DNA of 64,000 nucleotides from contig NZ_CP082161.1 in assembly GCF_023101665.1 (NCBI RefSeq), forward strand, positions 4,154,001-4,218,000. The letters are read 5' to 3'. Below are positions 1-8,987 of this stretch, one piece after another. The notes below the pieces were generated by a model. It did no database searches and was not told the DNA's origin. It saw only the letters and a program-made list of their open reading frames with translations. A program made the translations under genes and the position numbers. The stretch comes from Bradyrhizobium sp. 195. GTDB lineage: Bacteria > Pseudomonadota > Alphaproteobacteria > Rhizobiales > Xanthobacteraceae. Within the stretch, counting starts at the first letter, position 1; each line of letters opens with the position of its first letter.

Positions 1-418
1 GGTTCGGGACGATCAGCAGCACCGGCACCAGCATCAGCTGCATCAGGAACAGATAGAAGATCAGCGTCTTGCCGGCGAAGTTCAGGCGCGCAAAGGCAAA
101 GCCTGCCAGCGTGATGGTGACGAATTGCACCAGCAAAATGCCGGCGCAGATGATCGTGGTGTTGATCGTATAGCGCGGGAAATCGCCGATCTCCCAGGCA
201 TCCCTGACGTTGTCGAGCGTCGGCTTCATGCTCGGCATCAGTTCGGCCATGGCGTTGATGCCGTCGGAAGCCGGGCGCAGCGTCGCCACGACCATCCACA
301 GAAAGGGGATGAGCCAGACGATCGCGAGCAGCAAGGTCAGCAGAAAGCCGAGCTTGGGCGTGATTTCGCCTCTCGTGGCGAGCGGGGCGTCCTTGTAGAG
401 CCTGTCGATCAGCATCAT
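1..418 (-). CDS. Carbohydrate ABC transporter permease, MalG/UgpE type (partial, C-terminus outside window)
   Basis: Inner-membrane permease subunit of a binding-protein-dependent importer for a sugar or glycerol-phosphate-like solute. The 139 visible codons start with MMLIDRLYK at 418 and show a hydrophobic segment near residues 25-45 and two more after residue 85, followed by an FLMQLMLVPVLLIVPN stretch typical of the MalG/UgpE side. The EAA loop would lie beyond the left edge. The start codon overlaps the stop of the upstream permease by four bases (ATGA), so the two are co-translated subunits of one transporter. The substrate cannot be read from the permeases; the phosphodiesterase at the head of the operon hints at glycerophosphodiesters. 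Confidence 0.85.
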   Translation of the reverse strand, partial: MMLIDRLYKDAPLATRGEITPKLGFLLTLLLAIVWLIPFLWMVVATLRPASDGINAMAELMPSMKPTLDNVRDAWEIGDFPRYTINTTIICAGILLVQFVTITLAGFAFARLNFAGKTLIFYLFLMQLMLVPVLLIVPN

Positions 419-1365
419 GATCCGCCCTCGCGGTTCGCCATCGTGCGGAACGAGAGCGCGGTGAGGCTCATCAGCGCGGCGAGTGTCAGCAGCGTCGCCG
501 CCGAGGCCTTGCCGACGTCGTAATGCTCGACCGCTTGCTGGTAGATGTAGAACAGCACCAGATTTGTCGAATTCGACGGCCCGCCCTGGGTCATGACGAA
601 GACGTGGTCGACCTGCGTCACCGCGTTGAGCGTGGCAATCACGATGACGAACAGGAAGGTGGGCTTCAGCTCCGGCAGGATGATGTGGCGCAGGCGCATG
701 TAAGGCCCGGCGCCGTCGAGATGGGCGGCCTCCATCACGTCCTCGGGCACGGCCTGGAGGCCGGCGAGGAAGAACAGCATGTAATAGCCGGCGTTCTTCC
801 AGATCGTAATGACCATGATCGCATAAAGCGCGATGTCGGGGTCGCCCAGCCAGTTCGGCAGCACCGGGAGCAACCGGCCGATGTAGTAGTCGAGCAGGCC
901 GACATTGGGCAGGAACACGAACATGAACAGCGCGGAGGCCGCGACCATCGGGATCAACACTGGCAGGAACAGCGCTGCGCGCAGCGCGCTGCTGACGGCG
1001 TTGGTGCGCGACAGCGCCAGGGCGAACAACAGCGCCAGGGCGATGCTCGGGACGGCGGTGCCGACGGCGTAGATGAGGTTGTTGACGACGGCGCCGGTGA
1101 ATGCGGGATCGGCCAGCACGGCGCTGACATTGTCCAGACCGACAAAGCGGACGGGCGCTTTGGGCGTGGCGCGCTGATAGAGCGCGTCGACGAGCACGCG
1201 TCCCATCGCGCCATAGGTGAACAGCGCGAGGAAGATCAGCGAGGGCAGCAGCAGCAAATAGGCCGGCAGCGAGGCTTTGAAGCGGGTGGTAAGGCGCTTC
1301 AGGACATCCAGGCGCGGTGCCGCCGAGGTCGCGACCGGGAGAGCCGCGGGTTCAGCGAGGCTCAT
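415..1365 (-). CDS. Carbohydrate ABC transporter permease, MalF/UgpA type
   Basis: Partner permease of the preceding subunit. About 316 residues with six predicted membrane segments and the EAA cytoplasmic loop (EAAHLDGAGPYMRLRHIILP, about residues 212-231) that docks the ATPase. I chose the ATG at 1365 rather than 1392: it begins one base after the phosphodiesterase stop, has GGTGA just upstream, and avoids an Arg/Ser-rich extension overlapping that gene. It overlaps the next permease start by four bases. Known family role: transport of sugars or sn-glycerol-3-phosphate; substrate here is inferred only from context. Confidence 0.88.
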   Translation of the reverse strand: MSLAEPAALPVATSAAPRLDVLKRLTTRFKASLPAYLLLLPSLIFLALFTYGAMGRVLVDALYQRATPKAPVRFVGLDNVSAVLADPAFTGAVVNNLIYAVGTAVPSIALALLFALALSRTNAVSSALRAALFLPVLIPMVAASALFMFVFLPNVGLLDYYIGRLLPVLPNWLGDPDIALYAIMVITIWKNAGYYMLFFLAGLQAVPEDVMEAAHLDGAGPYMRLRHIILPELKPTFLFVIVIATLNAVTQVDHVFVMTQGGPSNSTNLVLFYIYQQAVEHYDVGKASAATLLTLAALMSLTALSFRTMANREGGS

Positions 1366-1366
1366 T

Positions 1367-2218
1367 TCACCGCGCCGGGAACTTGAGCGCATAGTCGCGG
1401 CCGTCCATTCCCGCCGGAGGCTCGAAGGGGAAGCGCAGACTCTGGTCGAGGAAGTCGTGGCTGTGCACGACGAGGTTCTCGTCGTCGATCAACACCACGC
1501 CATAGGCCGGCGGCTCGTGGCTGGCGAGATGTTCGGTGGCGGCGGCGTCGAGCTCGAACCAGACCTGGTGGTTGGTGCCGCGCAGCGTCGAGAACGGGAT
1601 CTTGCCGTAGCTGCCGAAGATCGGCCGGTGCACATGGCCGAAGAAGAGGTGCCTGATGCGGGAACGATAGGGCGCAATCACCTCGGCGAATTCAGCGCTC
1701 TGCTTCAGCCCGATTTCGTCCATCGCGTGGACGCCGACCGGGAAGGGCGGATGGTGCATGAAGACGACGAACGGCATGTCGGCCGGCGCGGCCGCGAGCG
1801 TGCTTGCGAGCCAGCCGAGGCGCTTGGCGCACATCTCGCCGGCGTGGCTGCTTTCGTCCAGCGTGTCCAGGAAGACGAACAGGCCGTGCTCGGTGGTGCG
1901 TGTGCCCTGCACGAAACCGTTAGCATCGCGCGGCGCGGCCTTGAGTGCGTCGAGGCAGGTGACGCGGCGATCGTGATTTCCGACCATGGCGATGTATGGG
2001 ATCTTCAGCGCCGCCATGGCGTCGGCGAAATTGGCGTAGGATTCCGGCTCGCCCCAATGGGTGAGGTCGCCGGTCACCACCGCGAAGGCGGCATCGGACT
2101 GATGCTGGTTGATGTCGGCAATCGCAGCATCCAGCCGGGCCCGCGGGTCGAGGCCGTACAGCTTCAGTCCCGGGTTCGCGAGATGCGTGTCGGTGATGTG
2201 GATGAATTTGAAGGGCAT
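1367..2218 (-). CDS. Metallophosphoesterase (CpdA/GpdQ-like phosphodiesterase)
   Basis: A 283-residue calcineurin-like dinuclear metal phosphodiesterase. All metal-binding motifs are visible in order: DTH at residues 10-12, a GD near 51, GNHD near 80, HH near 155 and GHVH near 195. The class III cyclic nucleotide phosphodiesterases (CpdA) and glycerophosphodiesterases (GpdQ) share this plan. Being the first gene before two UgpA/UgpE-type permeases, separated by one base, favours a role in processing an imported or importable phosphodiester (GpdQ-like) over cAMP turnover, but this is inference. There is no signal peptide, so it acts in the cytoplasm. Confidence 0.85.
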   Translation of the reverse strand: MPFKFIHITDTHLANPGLKLYGLDPRARLDAAIADINQHQSDAAFAVVTGDLTHWGEPESYANFADAMAALKIPYIAMVGNHDRRVTCLDALKAAPRDANGFVQGTRTTEHGLFVFLDTLDESSHAGEMCAKRLGWLASTLAAAPADMPFVVFMHHPPFPVGVHAMDEIGLKQSAEFAEVIAPYRSRIRHLFFGHVHRPIFGSYGKIPFSTLRGTNHQVWFELDAAATEHLASHEPPAYGVVLIDDENLVVHSHDFLDQSLRFPFEPPAGMDGRDYALKFPAR

Positions 2219-2340
2219 GGCGCGCTGTGTCGGGACCGTTGGAGGATGGACGCCTCCGGCAAGACGACCCTGACACGCGGTTAGAGCGCGTGTGTTTCAG
2301 TTTGATGACAGCGGTTCCCGCGTCCACAAAAGCCGGGTTC

Positions 2341-2370
2341 GTAGGGTGGATTAGCGAAGCGTAATCCACC
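2341..2370 (+). repeat. REP palindrome, family A, left of RAYT
   Basis: Imperfect palindrome with a 9-bp stem GGTGGATTA / TAATCCACC around loop GCGAAGCG, preceded by the tetranucleotide GTAG, the hallmark foot of REP sequences recognised by RAYT transposases. It ends 36 bp before the RAYT start codon. Confidence 0.85.
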
Positions 2371-2406
2371 ACTGTGACTAACCTCAAGTTGTGTTACTGA
2401 TGGTTC

Positions 2407-2939
2407 ATGTCCGATTATCGCCGCGCATTCGTCACCGGAGGATGCTGGTTCTTCACGGTGAACCTGCTTGATCGGCGGAAAACTCTTTTGACCGATCAGA
2501 TCGGATCTTGAGGGAGGCGGTCGCTGCAACGCGCCGGAGCCATCCGTTCATCATCGATGCGTTTGTGGTTATGCCGGATCATTTGCACGCGATTTGGCAA
2601 TTACCGCCGGGCGACTCCGATTTCTCGGTTCGCTGGCGGCTGATCAAGACTCGCTTCGCCAAGGCACTGCCAGCGAACGAGCGGTTGAGCGCTGTCCGTG
2701 CGGCGCGGAACGAGCGCGGCATCTGGCAGCGCCGGTTCTGGGAGCACCTCATTCGCAATGAGACCGACTACGCGCGCCATGTCGAGTATTGCTACTACGA
2801 TCCCATCAAGCACGGGCACGTGTCGAGAGTATGCGACTGGCCGTACTCGTCGTTTCACCGCGATGTGCGCGCGGGATTGTTTCCCGAGGATTGGGGCGGT
2901 GACACGAAGGTCGTTGGCGAGTTCGGAGAACCGGCGTGA
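2407..2939 (+). pseudogene. REP-associated tyrosine transposase (RAYT, Y1 family), frameshifted
   Basis: The reading begins at ATG 2407 (MSDYRRAFVTGGCWFFTVNL) and stops at TGA 2509-2511 after 34 residues. The rest (REAVAATRRSHPFIIDAFVV onward) continues in another frame from about 2502 to 2939. Joined with a one-base shift near 2503 the product is about 177 residues, the normal RAYT length. The catalytic HLH (in MPDHLHAIW), the nucleophile region (YCYYDPIKHG) and the C-terminal DWPYSSFH motif are all intact, so the lesion is recent. REP palindromes lie 36 bp upstream and 17 bp downstream. Known role of the family: single-strand cleavage and mobilisation of REPs. No slippery heptamer is present, so programmed frameshifting is unlikely. 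Confidence 0.85.
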
Positions 2940-2955
2940 TGATTGCGGGCAGTCC

Positions 2956-2985
2956 GTAGGGTAGATTAGCGAAGCGTAATCCACC
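2956..2985 (+). repeat. REP palindrome, family A, right of RAYT (direct orientation)
   Basis: Same element as 2341-2370 with one stem mismatch (GGTAGATTA instead of GGTGGATTA), again led by GTAG. It begins 17 bp after the RAYT stop codon and pairs with the inverted copy at 3014-3045. Confidence 0.85.
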
Positions 2986-3013
2986 TTTTTACTTTCTGCG
3001 TGTCGAGAGAAGT

Positions 3014-3045
3014 GGTGGATTACGCCTGCGGCTAATCCACCCTAC
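3014..3045 (-). repeat. REP palindrome, family A, inverted copy
   Basis: Inverted copy of the family A REP: GGTGGATTA ... TAATCCACC followed by CTAC, the complement of the GTAG foot. With 2956-2985 it makes a head-to-tail BIME-like pair separated by 28 bp in the gap between the RAYT and selO. Confidence 0.82.
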
Positions 3046-3061
3046 GCACCGAGTTTATGCC

Positions 3062-4534
3062 TCACGTCCCGCAGAACGTCTGCAGCACGCGCTGGTCCGG
3101 CAGCGGCGGATCGGCGTAGGCGGCATGCTCCGGCTGGTCCACATACGGCTTTGCAAGCACCTTCACCAGTTCCTCGAACGGCGCGTAATTGTCGTCGTTG
3201 ACGGCAGCCTGGATCACAGCTTCGACGCGGTGGTTGCGCGGGATGTACATGGGATTGACGGCGTTCATGGCCGCTTGCCGTTCGGCGGCGCCTTGCTGCT
3301 CCAGCGCGATGCGCGCGCGCCAACGGCCGGCCCATTCGTCGAACGCCGCGGGCTCCATGAACTGGGCGCGCACGTCGGCCGCGTCATCGCCCGCGGCATC
3401 GCCGAGCTTGCGGAAGGTGAGGGTGAAGTCGGCCTGGTTCTTGGCCATGGCATCGAGCAGGTCCTGGATCAGGGCCTCGTCGCCGTCACGCTCCGTGAAC
3501 AGGCCGACCTTCTGGCGCAGGCCAGCTTGATAGGCATTGCTGAACGCGTCCGAGAAGGCGCCGAGAATGTCCTGGGCTTCGGCGACCGCCTTCTCCTGCT
3601 CGCCTCCGAACAGCGGCAGCAGACATTCGGCAAGCCGCGTCAGATTCCACAAAGCGATGCGCGGCTGGTTGGCGTAGGCGTAGCGGCCCATCTCGTCGAT
3701 CGAGGAAAACACCTGCGCGGGATTGTAGGCGTCCATGAAGGCGCAGGGGCCGTAATCGATGGTCTCGCCCGAGATCGAGCTGTTGTCGGTGTTCATCACG
3801 CCGTGGATGAAGCCGACCAGGAGCCAGCGTGCGACGAGCTCGGCCTGGCGCGCGACGACGCCGGCAAGCAGCGCGTGATAGGGCCGCTCCACGTCACGCA
3901 GCTCAGGATAATGACGGGCGATGACATGATCGGCGAGCCGGCGGAGCGCCTCGGTATCGCGGCGGACGGCGAAGAACTGGAAAGTGCCGACGCGGATATG
4001 GCTCGAGGCGACGCGGGTCAGCACCGCGCCGGGAAGGGCGGTCTCGCGGATGACGTGCTCGCCGGTGACGACGGCGGCGAGCGAGCGCGTGGTCGGGATG
4101 CCCAGCGCGAACATCGCCTCGCTGACGATGTATTCGCGCAAGACCGGCCCGAGCGCGGCGCGGCCGTCGCCGCGGCGGGAGAACGGAGTGGGGCCAGATC
4201 CCTTGAGCTGGATGTCGCGGCGGACGCCGTCCCGATCGATGACCTCGCCGAGCAGGATGGCGCGGCCATCGCCAAGCTGCGGGACGAACTGCCCGAACTG
4301 GTGGCCGGCATAAGCCATGGCGATGGGGTCGGCGCCGTCGGGAACCGTCTTGCCGGCCAGGATCGCGGCGCCTTCCGGGGTCTCCAGCACATCGGGATCG
4401 AGCCCGAGCTGGGCCGCCAGCGGCCGGTTCAACTTGATCAGCCGGGGGGCCGCGACCGGGGTCGGCGCGACGCGGGCAAAGAAGCTGTCCGGCAGCGCCG
4501 AATAGGAGTTCTGGAAGGGGAAATGTACCGTCAT
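3062..4534 (-). CDS. selO: Protein adenylyltransferase SelO (YdiU/UPF0061)
   Basis: A 490-residue pseudokinase-fold enzyme that transfers AMP to Ser/Thr/Tyr of target proteins and is linked to redox homeostasis. Visible family blocks: [20 protein letters not shown] near residue 95, the [20 protein letters not shown] nucleotide-binding block, and [20 protein letters not shown] with the metal-binding NTDN and DYG residues. The C-terminus ends in LQTFCGT; the Cys occupies the region where animal SelO carries selenocysteine. Length is normal for the bacterial family. It is divergent from aspS, with a 196-bp gap. Confidence 0.95.
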   Translation of the reverse strand: MTVHFPFQNSYSALPDSFFARVAPTPVAAPRLIKLNRPLAAQLGLDPDVLETPEGAAILAGKTVPDGADPIAMAYAGHQFGQFVPQLGDGRAILLGEVIDRDGVRRDIQLKGSGPTPFSRRGDGRAALGPVLREYIVSEAMFALGIPTTRSLAAVVTGEHVIRETALPGAVLTRVASSHIRVGTFQFFAVRRDTEALRRLADHVIARHYPELRDVERPYHALLAGVVARQAELVARWLLVGFIHGVMNTDNSSISGETIDYGPCAFMDAYNPAQVFSSIDEMGRYAYANQPRIALWNLTRLAECLLPLFGGEQEKAVAEAQDILGAFSDAFSNAYQAGLRQKVGLFTERDGDEALIQDLLDAMAKNQADFTLTFRKLGDAAGDDAADVRAQFMEPAAFDEWAGRWRARIALEQQGAAERQAAMNAVNPMYIPRNHRVEAVIQAAVNDDNYAPFEELVKVLAKPYVDQPEHAAYADPPLPDQRVLQTFCGT

Positions 4535-4730
4535 GGCCTCAAGATAGGGCTGGAACGCCCGATGGCAAAGGCTTGGGGCTCAATAGGCCAAAAATGGGCG
4601 CTTCAGGCCCAAAACAGACCGTTCCCTTGGTTGCCGCCCCCGGCCTCGTCGGGTAAACCCTGCCGCAATCTCGGACCGGCCAGGACAGGCGGTTCGATTC
4701 GCTTCATCCGACATTGATTTTGGGACGACC

Positions 4731-6602
4731 ATGCATCGCTACCGGTCACATACATGCGGCGCGCTCCGCGAGAGCAACATCGGCGAGACGGTCCGCCTGT
4801 CAGGCTGGGTCCATCGCGTCCGCGACCATGGCGGCGTGCTGTTCATCGACCTGCGCGACCATTACGGCCTGACCCAGTGCGTGGTCGACCCGGATTCGCC
4901 GGCGTTCTCGCTGGCCGAAAAGCTGCGCTCCGAATTCGTGGTGCGGATGGACGGTAAGGCCCGCCGCCGCCCCGAAGGCACCGACAATGACGATCTGCCG
5001 ACCGGCAAGATCGAGATCTATGTCAGCGAGATCGAGGTGCTGGGCCCGGCCGGCGACCTGCCGCTGCCCGTGTTCGGCGACCAGGAATATCCTGAAGACA
5101 TCCGCCTGAAGTACCGCTTCCTGGATCTGCGCCGCGAAAAGCTGCATCAGAACATCATGACGCGCGTCGAGATCATCAAGTCGATGCGTCGGCGCATGGA
5201 GGGACAGGGCTTCTTCGAGTTCAACACGCCGATCCTGACCGCGTCCTCGCCGGAAGGTGCGCGCGACTTCCTGGTGCCCTCGCGCATTCATCCTGGCAAG
5301 TTCTACGCGTTGCCGCAGGCGCCGCAGCAGTACAAGCAGTTGCTGATGATGTCGGGCTTCGACCGCTATTTCCAGATCGCGCCCTGCTTCCGCGACGAGG
5401 ACCCGCGTGCCGACCGTCTGCCCGGCGAGTTCTACCAGCTCGACGTCGAGATGAGTTTTGTCACGCAGGATGACGTCTTCGCGGCGATGGAGCCTGTCAT
5501 CACCGGCGTGTTCGAGGAGTTCGCCAAAGGCAAGCCGGTGACGAAGGGCTGGCGGCGGATTCCGTTCGCGGAAGCCTTGCGCAAATACGGCAGCGACAAG
5601 CCCGACTTGCGCAACCCCATCGAGATGCAGGACGTCTCCGAGCATTTCCGCGGCTCCGGCTTCAAGGTGTTCGCGCGCATGCTCGAAGATCCCAAGAACC
5701 AGGTCTGGGCGATCCCGGCCGCGGGCGGCGGCAGCCGTGCGTTCTGCGATCGCATGAACTCGTGGGCGCAAGGAGAGGGCCAGCCCGGCCTCGGCTACAT
5801 CATGTGGCGCGGGGGCGAAGACACTCTGGACGTGTCAAAGGCAGACGAAAGGGCCATCGCCGACAAGGCTACTGCCTTGGCCAAGGAAGGTAAGGTCATT
5901 GAGGCCATTAAGACCCTCCAAGGTGCAGGGCCGCTTGCCAACAACATTGGTCCGGATCGCACAGAGGCTATCCGTGCACAGTTGGGGTTGAAGGCGGGCG
6001 ATGCCGCCTTCTTCGTCGCCGGCGATCCCGACAAGTTCTGGAAATTCTCTGGCCTTGCCCGCAACAAGGTCGGCGAGGAGTTGAACCTCACCGACAAGGA
6101 ACGGTTCGAGCTCGCCTGGATCGTCGACTTCCCGATGTACGAGTACAACGAGGACGACAAGAAGGTCGATTTCTCGCACAACCCGTTCTCGATGCCGCAG
6201 GGCGGCCTCGACGCGCTGAAGGGCCAGGATCCGCTGACCATCAAGGCGTTCCAGTACGACATCACCTGCAACGGCTACGAGATCGCCTCGGGCGGCATCC
6301 GCAACCACGTGCCGGAAGCGATGGTGAAGGCGTTCGAGATCGCAGGTTACGGCGAGCAGGAAGTGGTCGACCGCTTCGGCGGCATGTACCGCGCCTTCCA
6401 GTACGGCGCACCGCCGCATGGCGGCATGGCCGCGGGTGTCGACCGTATTGTGATGCTCTTGTGCGGCACCAACAATCTGCGCGAGATCTCGTTGTTCCCG
6501 ATGAACCAGCAGGCCATGGACCTCTTGATGGGCGCGCCCTCGGACGCCACCACGAAGCAGCTCCGCGAGCTGCATGTGCGGGTCAACCTGCCGCAGAAGT
6601 GA
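4731..6602 (+). CDS. aspS: Aspartyl-tRNA synthetase, bacterial type, with extra 34-residue insert
   Basis: Cytosolic class II synthetase charging tRNA-Asp (in many alphaproteobacteria also tRNA-Asn). Order: N-terminal OB-fold anticodon domain (about 1-105, [20 protein letters not shown]), class II motif 2 ([19 protein letters not shown]), the GAD insertion domain (about 285-420), and motif 3 ([15 protein letters not shown], here [13 protein letters not shown]) near the C-terminus. At 623 residues it is longer than the usual 585-600. The excess is a run of exactly 34 codons at 5820-5921 (residues 364-397), between GYIMWRGGE and [10 protein letters not shown], with lower GC and different codon use from its surroundings. 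The frame is intact, so the protein is probably functional. Confidence 0.97.
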   Translation: MHRYRSHTCGALRESNIGETVRLSGWVHRVRDHGGVLFIDLRDHYGLTQCVVDPDSPAFSLAEKLRSEFVVRMDGKARRRPEGTDNDDLPTGKIEIYVSEIEVLGPAGDLPLPVFGDQEYPEDIRLKYRFLDLRREKLHQNIMTRVEIIKSMRRRMEGQGFFEFNTPILTASSPEGARDFLVPSRIHPGKFYALPQAPQQYKQLLMMSGFDRYFQIAPCFRDEDPRADRLPGEFYQLDVEMSFVTQDDVFAAMEPVITGVFEEFAKGKPVTKGWRRIPFAEALRKYGSDKPDLRNPIEMQDVSEHFRGSGFKVFARMLEDPKNQVWAIPAAGGGSRAFCDRMNSWAQGEGQPGLGYIMWRGGEDTLDVSKADERAIADKATALAKEGKVIEAIKTLQGAGPLANNIGPDRTEAIRAQLGLKAGDAAFFVAGDPDKFWKFSGLARNKVGEELNLTDKERFELAWIVDFPMYEYNEDDKKVDFSHNPFSMPQGGLDALKGQDPLTIKAFQYDITCNGYEIASGGIRNHVPEAMVKAFEIAGYGEQEVVDRFGGMYRAFQYGAPPHGGMAAGVDRIVMLLCGTNNLREISLFPMNQQAMDLLMGAPSDATTKQLRELHVRVNLPQK

Positions 6603-6624
6603 GTGTGGCGGTTTCGGTCTCGTG

Positions 6625-6752
6625 CTCCGGACGCAGCGCAGCGCTACTTAAGCGGTGCGCTGCAGAGCCGGGGCCCACGTCTCGGTGAACATCAGGCTTT
6701 CTGGGTCCCGGCTCTGCGTCGCGTCATTTCATGCCGCGCCGCGTCCGGGACA
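6625..6752 (+). repeat. Intergenic inverted repeat, family G
   Basis: Fills the 168-bp gap between the convergent aspS and the next gene. It begins TCCGGACGCAGCGCAGC and ends GCGCCGCGTCCGGGAC, with inner arms CAGAGCCGGGGCCCA and TGGGTCCCGGCTCTG. This makes a long nested hairpin that may act as a bidirectional transcription stop. There is no coding potential inside it. Confidence 0.65.
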
Positions 6753-6770
6753 CCAGATCACCAGCCCGAT

Positions 6771-8741
6771 CTACAATCCCGTCGACGCCTCGATCCTGAA
6801 CTGCGCCAGTGCGGCGACCGGCTCGCTGTTCAGGACATCCATGAGCTGAACTACCGGCACCTTGCCGAGCGGGGTCAGCTTGATGGTCAGCGTCTGCCCT
6901 GACGTCGCGACGAAGCCGGCGAGCGCATCGACCGCAGCCCTGACATCGAGATTGGATGCCGCGAGCTTCTCGCCCTGCGCCCGGATCATCTCGACGATGG
7001 CGCTGCGCGCGGCATCGCGGCTGACACTCTGCATGCGCGAGAACTGCGCCACGACGAGATCGACGGCGCCGCTGTCGCGCAGCGAGAGCTCGATCGCGCC
7101 GGTCTCGATCTTCCCGGCATCGCTCATGGCCTGCACCGGATCGGTCGTGAACACGCCGCGCGGAACGTTGGCGAGCGCGAAGCGGGCCTGCGCCCTGGCG
7201 AGATTGCCGAGGTCGATCGTGGCGGGCGCGAGCGCAAACGCGCCCGACGATTCCGTCCAGGCGGCGCCGAGATCGAGGTTGATCGCGAGCTTGTCGACGC
7301 CCGCCATGATCAGCGGCCGCTGCGCCGGATTGGCGGGATCGGTGGGCGTGACCATCTTCACGACCAGATTGGCCTTGCTCGGGATTGATCCGACCAACTG
7401 ACCCCAGTTCAGGCTGAGCGTGTCGATGGTGACGAACTGCCGCGTGGTCTTGTAGGGCGCCACCACGCCCTTGACCTCGGCGCCTTCGAGCACGCGGAAC
7501 AGGCCCAGCATCTGATCGGGCGAGGGCGGCTGCCCGTGGCTGCTGAGCCCTGTCGCCCAGCGCATCAGGTTTGCCGCGCTGAACGATTTCAGCGCGAAAC
7601 GCTCCATCTTGAACTGCCCTTGCGGCGACGGCGTATCGACGCCTTCGACCGCGAACTCGCCCTCCCGGTATTTGACGGCATTGATCCTGGCCGTCCCTTG
7701 CGGCGTGCCCATGGATGTCTTGCCGATCTCGATCTTGCCGATGCGAAAGCCTTCATAGAATCCGGCGAGCTTCTCCATCATCTCGCGCGATTGCGCGGCG
7801 GTCGGGACCACCGACCGGTCCGTCGGCATGAGCGCAACGATCTCGGCCGGCCGGAATTTTGACGGCTGTACCGCGATGTCCTCGAAGGTGATCCCGTCGA
7901 TGTCCATCCGCATGCCCTGGGTCGATTTGAGCACATAGGGGCCCGCCGAGATCTGCCGGTAGACGCGATGGTAGCTGTCGTCGTCGCTCTTCTGCGGATC
8001 GAGCGCCGCGGCGATCGCGGTGGCGTCGAAATCGTTGACGACGATGTTGGAGAGGTCGCCGGTCAGCTTGTCCTGCTTGCCCGGTTGCGGAACGTTGATG
8101 GTGAAGACAGCGCGGTCCGCCTTCATTGCATCGATCTTGCCGCGCTTGAGATTCTGGATCGCCAGGCCGGAATAGGCGACCTCGCCGCTGCCGGCGGCGC
8201 TGCGGCTCGTATCGAAGGTCATCGTCAGCGTCGGAGCCGTGACGGACGATGCCGTGATGCTGGCGTATTGATCGAGCACATAGCGGTAAATCTCGATCAG
8301 GGAGCCGCCCGTCGGCGCATTGCCGGCGTGAACGGGGCCGGCATAGTCACGCAAGGTGAGTTGCGGGATCTTGTAGGACGCCTTCAGTTTCGCGGCGCCG
8401 ACCTGGTCCAGCGCGACTTCGAAACCCGCGACGTCGATGCTGTCGGCCGAGAAACTGTTGTCGTCGATCAGGCGAACGCCGGTGCCCTTGATGCCGGCGA
8501 TCTTGATCTGCGCCTGCGGCTGCTCGCCGGGAGCGATCGCGATATCCTCGATCGTCAGCGTTCGGGTCGCGAGCTCGAACCCGACCTTGCCATGGCTCGC
8601 CTTGCCGCCGCTCGAACGGATCCGTTCGAACGCGGCCTCGACCTCGGCGGTGGCGCGATGCTGGACATAGAAGTTGAAGCCGAACCATCCGCCCGCGCCG
8701 AGCACGAGGAGTGCGACCAGGCCGATCAGGATTCGCTTCAT
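6771..8741 (-). CDS. Large signal-anchored protein of unknown function
   Basis: About 656 residues. The ATG at 8741 is chosen because the protein then begins MKRILIGLVALLVLGAGGW, a single membrane anchor or uncleaved signal, with GGAG seven bases upstream; the longer reading to 8876 adds a polar tail unlike a secreted protein. The rest is soluble and probably periplasmic, rich in beta-strand-like alternation, with repeated phrases such as TLRDYAGPVHAG, IEIGKTSMGTPQG and GVDKLAINLDLGAAW. I do not recognise the family. Repeated short beta units after an N-terminal anchor recall AsmA-like proteins, but no diagnostic motif supports that. It is convergent with aspS and divergent from maeB. Confidence 0.8.
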   Translation of the reverse strand: MKRILIGLVALLVLGAGGWFGFNFYVQHRATAEVEAAFERIRSSGGKASHGKVGFELATRTLTIEDIAIAPGEQPQAQIKIAGIKGTGVRLIDDNSFSADSIDVAGFEVALDQVGAAKLKASYKIPQLTLRDYAGPVHAGNAPTGGSLIEIYRYVLDQYASITASSVTAPTLTMTFDTSRSAAGSGEVAYSGLAIQNLKRGKIDAMKADRAVFTINVPQPGKQDKLTGDLSNIVVNDFDATAIAAALDPQKSDDDSYHRVYRQISAGPYVLKSTQGMRMDIDGITFEDIAVQPSKFRPAEIVALMPTDRSVVPTAAQSREMMEKLAGFYEGFRIGKIEIGKTSMGTPQGTARINAVKYREGEFAVEGVDTPSPQGQFKMERFALKSFSAANLMRWATGLSSHGQPPSPDQMLGLFRVLEGAEVKGVVAPYKTTRQFVTIDTLSLNWGQLVGSIPSKANLVVKMVTPTDPANPAQRPLIMAGVDKLAINLDLGAAWTESSGAFALAPATIDLGNLARAQARFALANVPRGVFTTDPVQAMSDAGKIETGAIELSLRDSGAVDLVVAQFSRMQSVSRDAARSAIVEMIRAQGEKLAASNLDVRAAVDALAGFVATSGQTLTIKLTPLGKVPVVQLMDVLNSEPVAALAQFRIEASTGL

Positions 8742-8987
8742 GCCATGACTCCGATTGCTCTTTTGCACCGCGCAACCTGCCATATTCGCGAAACGCCGCG
8801 CGGTCCAGAGAAAGCTATGGTTTTCAAGCGTTTGACCGCGCGTCCTGTTGATGGGCGCGCAATCGGATGTTGCCACCGGGGCACCCGGCGTGCTTCATCC
8901 CGTTTCCATGACCCGGAAATACGGTCGGCTTGGACAGCCGCTCCGGATCGTGCATTTTGAGGCCGGTAACGCGAGGCGAGACACCGC

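Noticed and set aside
2503..2511. Programmed frameshift as explanation for the split RAYT
   Set aside because: GATCGGATCTTGA holds no slippery heptamer and no stimulatory structure is evident, so mutation is simpler.
3125..4717. 530-codon reading antisense to selO
   Set aside because: Long only because high-GC wobble codons leave few stops; the opposite strand carries every SelO motif.
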